23,924 bases of DNA from an uncultured Actinomycetes bacterium (GTDB lineage: Bacteria > Actinomycetota > Actinomycetes > S36-B12), in contig CALGTB010000244.1 in assembly GCA_937902285.1 (NCBI GenBank), forward strand, positions 1-23,924, written 5' to 3'. Within the stretch, counting starts at the first letter, position 1. Each line of letters opens with the position of its first letter. Positions 21,791-23,924 of this stretch are shown piece after piece. The position numbers were made by a program, and so were the translations under genes. The notes under the pieces were generated by a model that was not told the origin of the DNA, searched no databases, and was given only the letters and a program-made list of their open reading frames with translations.

Positions 21791-23550
21791 GCGCGGGTCC
21801 GGGTCGACCGGCGTGGGGACTGCACGGACAACCACTGTACGGATGCGACGACCACGAACAGTGCCGCCATGAGCCCGACACCCCAGCCGAGCCCCGCCGT
21901 CAGGGTCGCCAGGCCCAGGAGGCCCAGCACGATCACGATGACGGTGCGGCCCTCCCACCCGAGTCCGGCCCACGTCAGCCAGCGCGGCGATGCAGCGTCC
22001 TGCATGGCCCGGTAGAGGGTGTCGTAGTGGTGGTACGCCACAAGGGCCATCCACCAGAACGCGATGACCGACGCCTCGGGGAACCACACGAGGGCCACGA
22101 GAGCGACGACCCCGAGCTCGGCGAGGCGCAGGAGCGCCGGGACCGCCCAGGCCGCCCTGTTCTGCCACCAGCGGAGCCGCAGGCCGGGCGGCACCAGCAG
22201 GCCGAGCAGGCTGAGCACCGGCCCCGAGTCGCCCTGTCGCGACAGAAGGAGCACCCCCGCGTGAGTTGTCGGACCGCGCCACGTGAGGGTCCGGAGGGTG
22301 CGGCCGGCGGTCACGTACGCCAGCGCCAGCAGGCCGGCCGCGAGCAGCACCCCCAAGGCCCAGGTGGGCCCGAGGACGGCGGCGAAGACACTGATGATCA
22401 GCCAGCGCTCCCCGATGGGCAGGTGGATGGCCCGCTTGGCCCAGCGCACGGCATCGCGGCGGTTCATGCGCGTCGACATCTCCATGGCCCCGCTCACCGA
22501 CCAGCCGCCGGCCGACCCGGCCGCGCCGTCGTCGGGGAGCCGGATGTCACGGAGCGGGACGTGCGCCTCGCGCATGCGCTGGACGCGCGAGAAGTCGTAG
22601 TCGGACATGTGCCGCGTGGTCTGCAGCACGACGAGGACGATGGCCAGCCACCAGATGTCGGCGCCCATCCGCCCTGCTCCGATCGCGAGCCCGGCGTAGG
22701 CGAGGAACTCCTTCACGCGGTCGGTCGAGGCGTCGAGCCACGCACCGAGCGCGGAGAACCGCCGCGTCGCTCGCGCCACCTCACCGTCGACGCAGTCGAC
22801 GACCAGGCTGAGCTGGAGCAGCAGCGCGCCCAGGACGAGCATCCACCGGCTGCCCGCGGCGAACGCGGCGGCCGCGCCGATGCCGATGGCGAACGACAGC
22901 GTCGTGACCGCGTTCGGGCTCCACCCCAGCCTCAGTGCCAGGCGGGTCAGCGGCTTGGACGCCTTGCGCACGACGAACGTCGAGTAGAAGCCGTCGTCCA
23001 GGCGGTTCGCCTGCAGCTGGGCGACCCGGGCGTCATCGACGGCGGACACCGTGGCGGTGGCCTCCTCGACGTCGGCCGGCGACCGGAACCACGGCACGTC
23101 GACCATGTCGACGGCCCTGACCGGGACCCCGCCCCGGGTGAGGGCCACGGCGACGAGCTCGACGAGGTCCGCGCCGTCCGTGGCCACCCCGCCGTCGGCC
23201 ACGGCTGACGCCAGCTCGGCGACGAGGGGTGCCGCGGCGGCGGCGTCCTGGGCCGAGATCAGCACCACGCCCACGGATCGTCGATCGGGCGCGGTGACCG
23301 CGTGGAAGCCCGAGCCGACACTCGTGACGAGGTGGTGGCGCACGCGCACGTCCGGATCGCCGGAGCCAGGCCGCAGGAGCAGCGACGTGCCGGCGAACGG
23401 GTCCCGCGTCAGCGGGGCGAGGGCCGCCTGCGGGACGACCAGCGACGCCGCGATGGCGACCACCGGGGCCTCACCGCGGGCGAGCAGCTCAGCGAGCCCT
23501 GAGAGCTCGGCGGACGGATCGCCGCCGCCGAGGGAGATGGTCCCGGTCAC
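21787..23550 (-). CDS. Fusion protein: degenerate nucleotidyltransferase, CDP-alcohol phosphatidyltransferase and DUF5941
   Basis: A 587-residue membrane protein in three parts. Residues 1-170 resemble a sugar nucleotidyltransferase (LLLRPGSGDPDVRV, then the closing VDMVDVPWFRSPADVEEA), but the GxGTRL loop and metal aspartates are absent. A linker, DGFYSTFVVRKASKPLTRLALRLGWSPNAVT (186-215), leads into a full CDP-alcohol motif: D252-x2-D255-G256-x2-A259-R260-x8-G269-x3-D273-x3-D277. The C-terminal part (about 440-570), with YHHYDTLYRAMQD and WLTWAGLGWEGRTVIV, is DUF5941. The architecture recalls inositol-1-phosphate cytidylyltransferase / di-inositol phosphate synthase fusions, but with a dead-looking first domain. 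GTG 23550 overlaps the previous stop by four bases. The product lipid or polymer is unknown. Confidence 0.86.
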   Translation of the reverse strand: MTGTISLGGGDPSAELSGLAELLARGEAPVVAIAASLVVPQAALAPLTRDPFAGTSLLLRPGSGDPDVRVRHHLVTSVGSGFHAVTAPDRRSVGVVLISAQDAAAAAPLVAELASAVADGGVATDGADLVELVAVALTRGGVPVRAVDMVDVPWFRSPADVEEATATVSAVDDARVAQLQANRLDDGFYSTFVVRKASKPLTRLALRLGWSPNAVTTLSFAIGIGAAAAFAAGSRWMLVLGALLLQLSLVVDCVDGEVARATRRFSALGAWLDASTDRVKEFLAYAGLAIGAGRMGADIWWLAIVLVVLQTTRHMSDYDFSRVQRMREAHVPLRDIRLPDDGAAGSAGGWSVSGAMEMSTRMNRRDAVRWAKRAIHLPIGERWLIISVFAAVLGPTWALGVLLAAGLLALAYVTAGRTLRTLTWRGPTTHAGVLLLSRQGDSGPVLSLLGLLVPPGLRLRWWQNRAAWAVPALLRLAELGVVALVALVWFPEASVIAFWWMALVAYHHYDTLYRAMQDAASPRWLTWAGLGWEGRTVIVIVLGLLGLATLTAGLGWGVGLMAALFVVVASVQWLSVQSPRRSTRTRA

Positions 23551-23924
23551 GATGCCGGCGTGCCGCCACGGCGGAGCTTCTCGCGCCCCTGCGCACGCGT
23601 GCGGCGCCACAGCTGTCCGGCCAGGTCGCGGGAGGTGGGGTTCTCACGTGCCGCATCGATGACGGTCATGACCGCCTGGACGCCGGCATCCACCGGCAGC
23701 ATCGCGACGGCCTCGGGGGCCACCGGAGGGCTGGACTCGACCCGGACGGCGAGGGCGTCGACGTCGCCGAGGACCGTGATCCCCAGGGACGAGATGACCT
23801 CCACGAAGCGCGCACCCTGCTCAGCAGCGGCGTCGAGCGCCCAATCCGGCGTATGGAGCCGCGGCTCGTCCGCCGCGGGCTCGCGGCCCTCCACCATGCC
23901 GAGCGCCACTCCCCTGCGGACGAA
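23547..23924 (-). CDS. Unidentified protein, C-terminal part, cut by the window edge
   Basis: The frame is open from the right edge to a TGA at 23549-23547, giving the last 125 residues. I do not recognise the family. Visible features are FVRRGVALGMVEG at the edge, DPRL-like EPRLHTPDWALDAAAEQGARF, a short hydrophobic-charged unit LGITVLGDVDAL, a helix-rich stretch PVDAGVQAVMTVIDAARE, and a strongly basic end (WRRTRAQGREKLRRGG). A GTG at 23909 could be read as a start but the open frame runs past it. The four-base overlap with the next gene places it in the same operon as the CDP-alcohol transferases and GT2, so a role in the same envelope pathway is likely. Confidence 0.7.
   Translation of the reverse strand, partial: FVRRGVALGMVEGREPAADEPRLHTPDWALDAAAEQGARFVEVISSLGITVLGDVDALAVRVESSPPVAPEAVAMLPVDAGVQAVMTVIDAARENPTSRDLAGQLWRRTRAQGREKLRRGGTPAS

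Overview
The window is about 24 kb of very GC-rich DNA that reads as a conserved chromosomal core region of an actinobacterium. The evidence is a WhiB-type Fe-S regulator, the F420 genes fbiA and fbiB, the families DUF3499, DUF5719, TIGR03089 and DUF5941, many GTG starts, and long shadow frames on both strands. The gene order (ahcY, manA, Trm112-like, manB, DUF3499, membrane glycosyltransferase side, whiB2 side, fbiA-fbiB, manC, LCP protein) follows the order known from actinobacteria such as Mycobacterium. The family mix suggests Propionibacteriales, perhaps Nocardioidaceae; that placement is inference. I see no mobile element, phage, CRISPR array, tRNA or rRNA.

Layout. 1-277: start of ahcY (cut by the window edge), minus strand, with a possible structured leader. 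527-4618, minus strand: DUF3499, phosphomannomutase, a Trm112-like zinc protein, mannose-6-phosphate isomerase and a CDF metal transporter; the last four overlap or nearly abut. 4708-9995, minus strand: whiB2-like regulator, then a very large GT2 membrane glycosyltransferase followed by DUF5719. The glycosyltransferase frame is broken by an in-frame amber codon at 6519-6521, after which 92 conserved-looking codons remain open. 10167-11408: an alpha/beta hydrolase, divergent from fbiA-fbiB (11517-13885). 13903-15925, minus: a HhH-GPD DNA glycosylase and manC. 15976-16707, plus: TIGR03089. 16726-18402, minus: a secreted SpoIID/LytB protein, divergent from an LCP cell-wall ligase (18648-20078). 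20112 to the right edge, minus: a four-gene overlapping set with a GT2 enzyme, two CDP-alcohol phosphatidyltransferases and the C-terminal part of an unidentified protein.

How it fits together. manA, manB and manC together give the full route from fructose-6-phosphate to GDP-mannose. The large GT2 protein, DUF5719, SpoIID/LytB, the LCP ligase and the CDP-alcohol transferases all point to building the cell envelope, with a WhiB-family regulator in the middle. fbiA and fbiB add late steps of coenzyme F420 synthesis.

The main points for a second look are the amber codon in the large glycosyltransferase, a repeated promoter layout in which a -10 hexamer sits exactly six bases before the start codon of seven genes (leaderless mRNAs), a cluster of GTCACA repeats between two divergent cell-wall genes, and a pair of CDP-alcohol phosphatidyltransferases that are each unusual: one has His in place of the last motif Asp, the other is fused to a degenerate nucleotidyltransferase domain.
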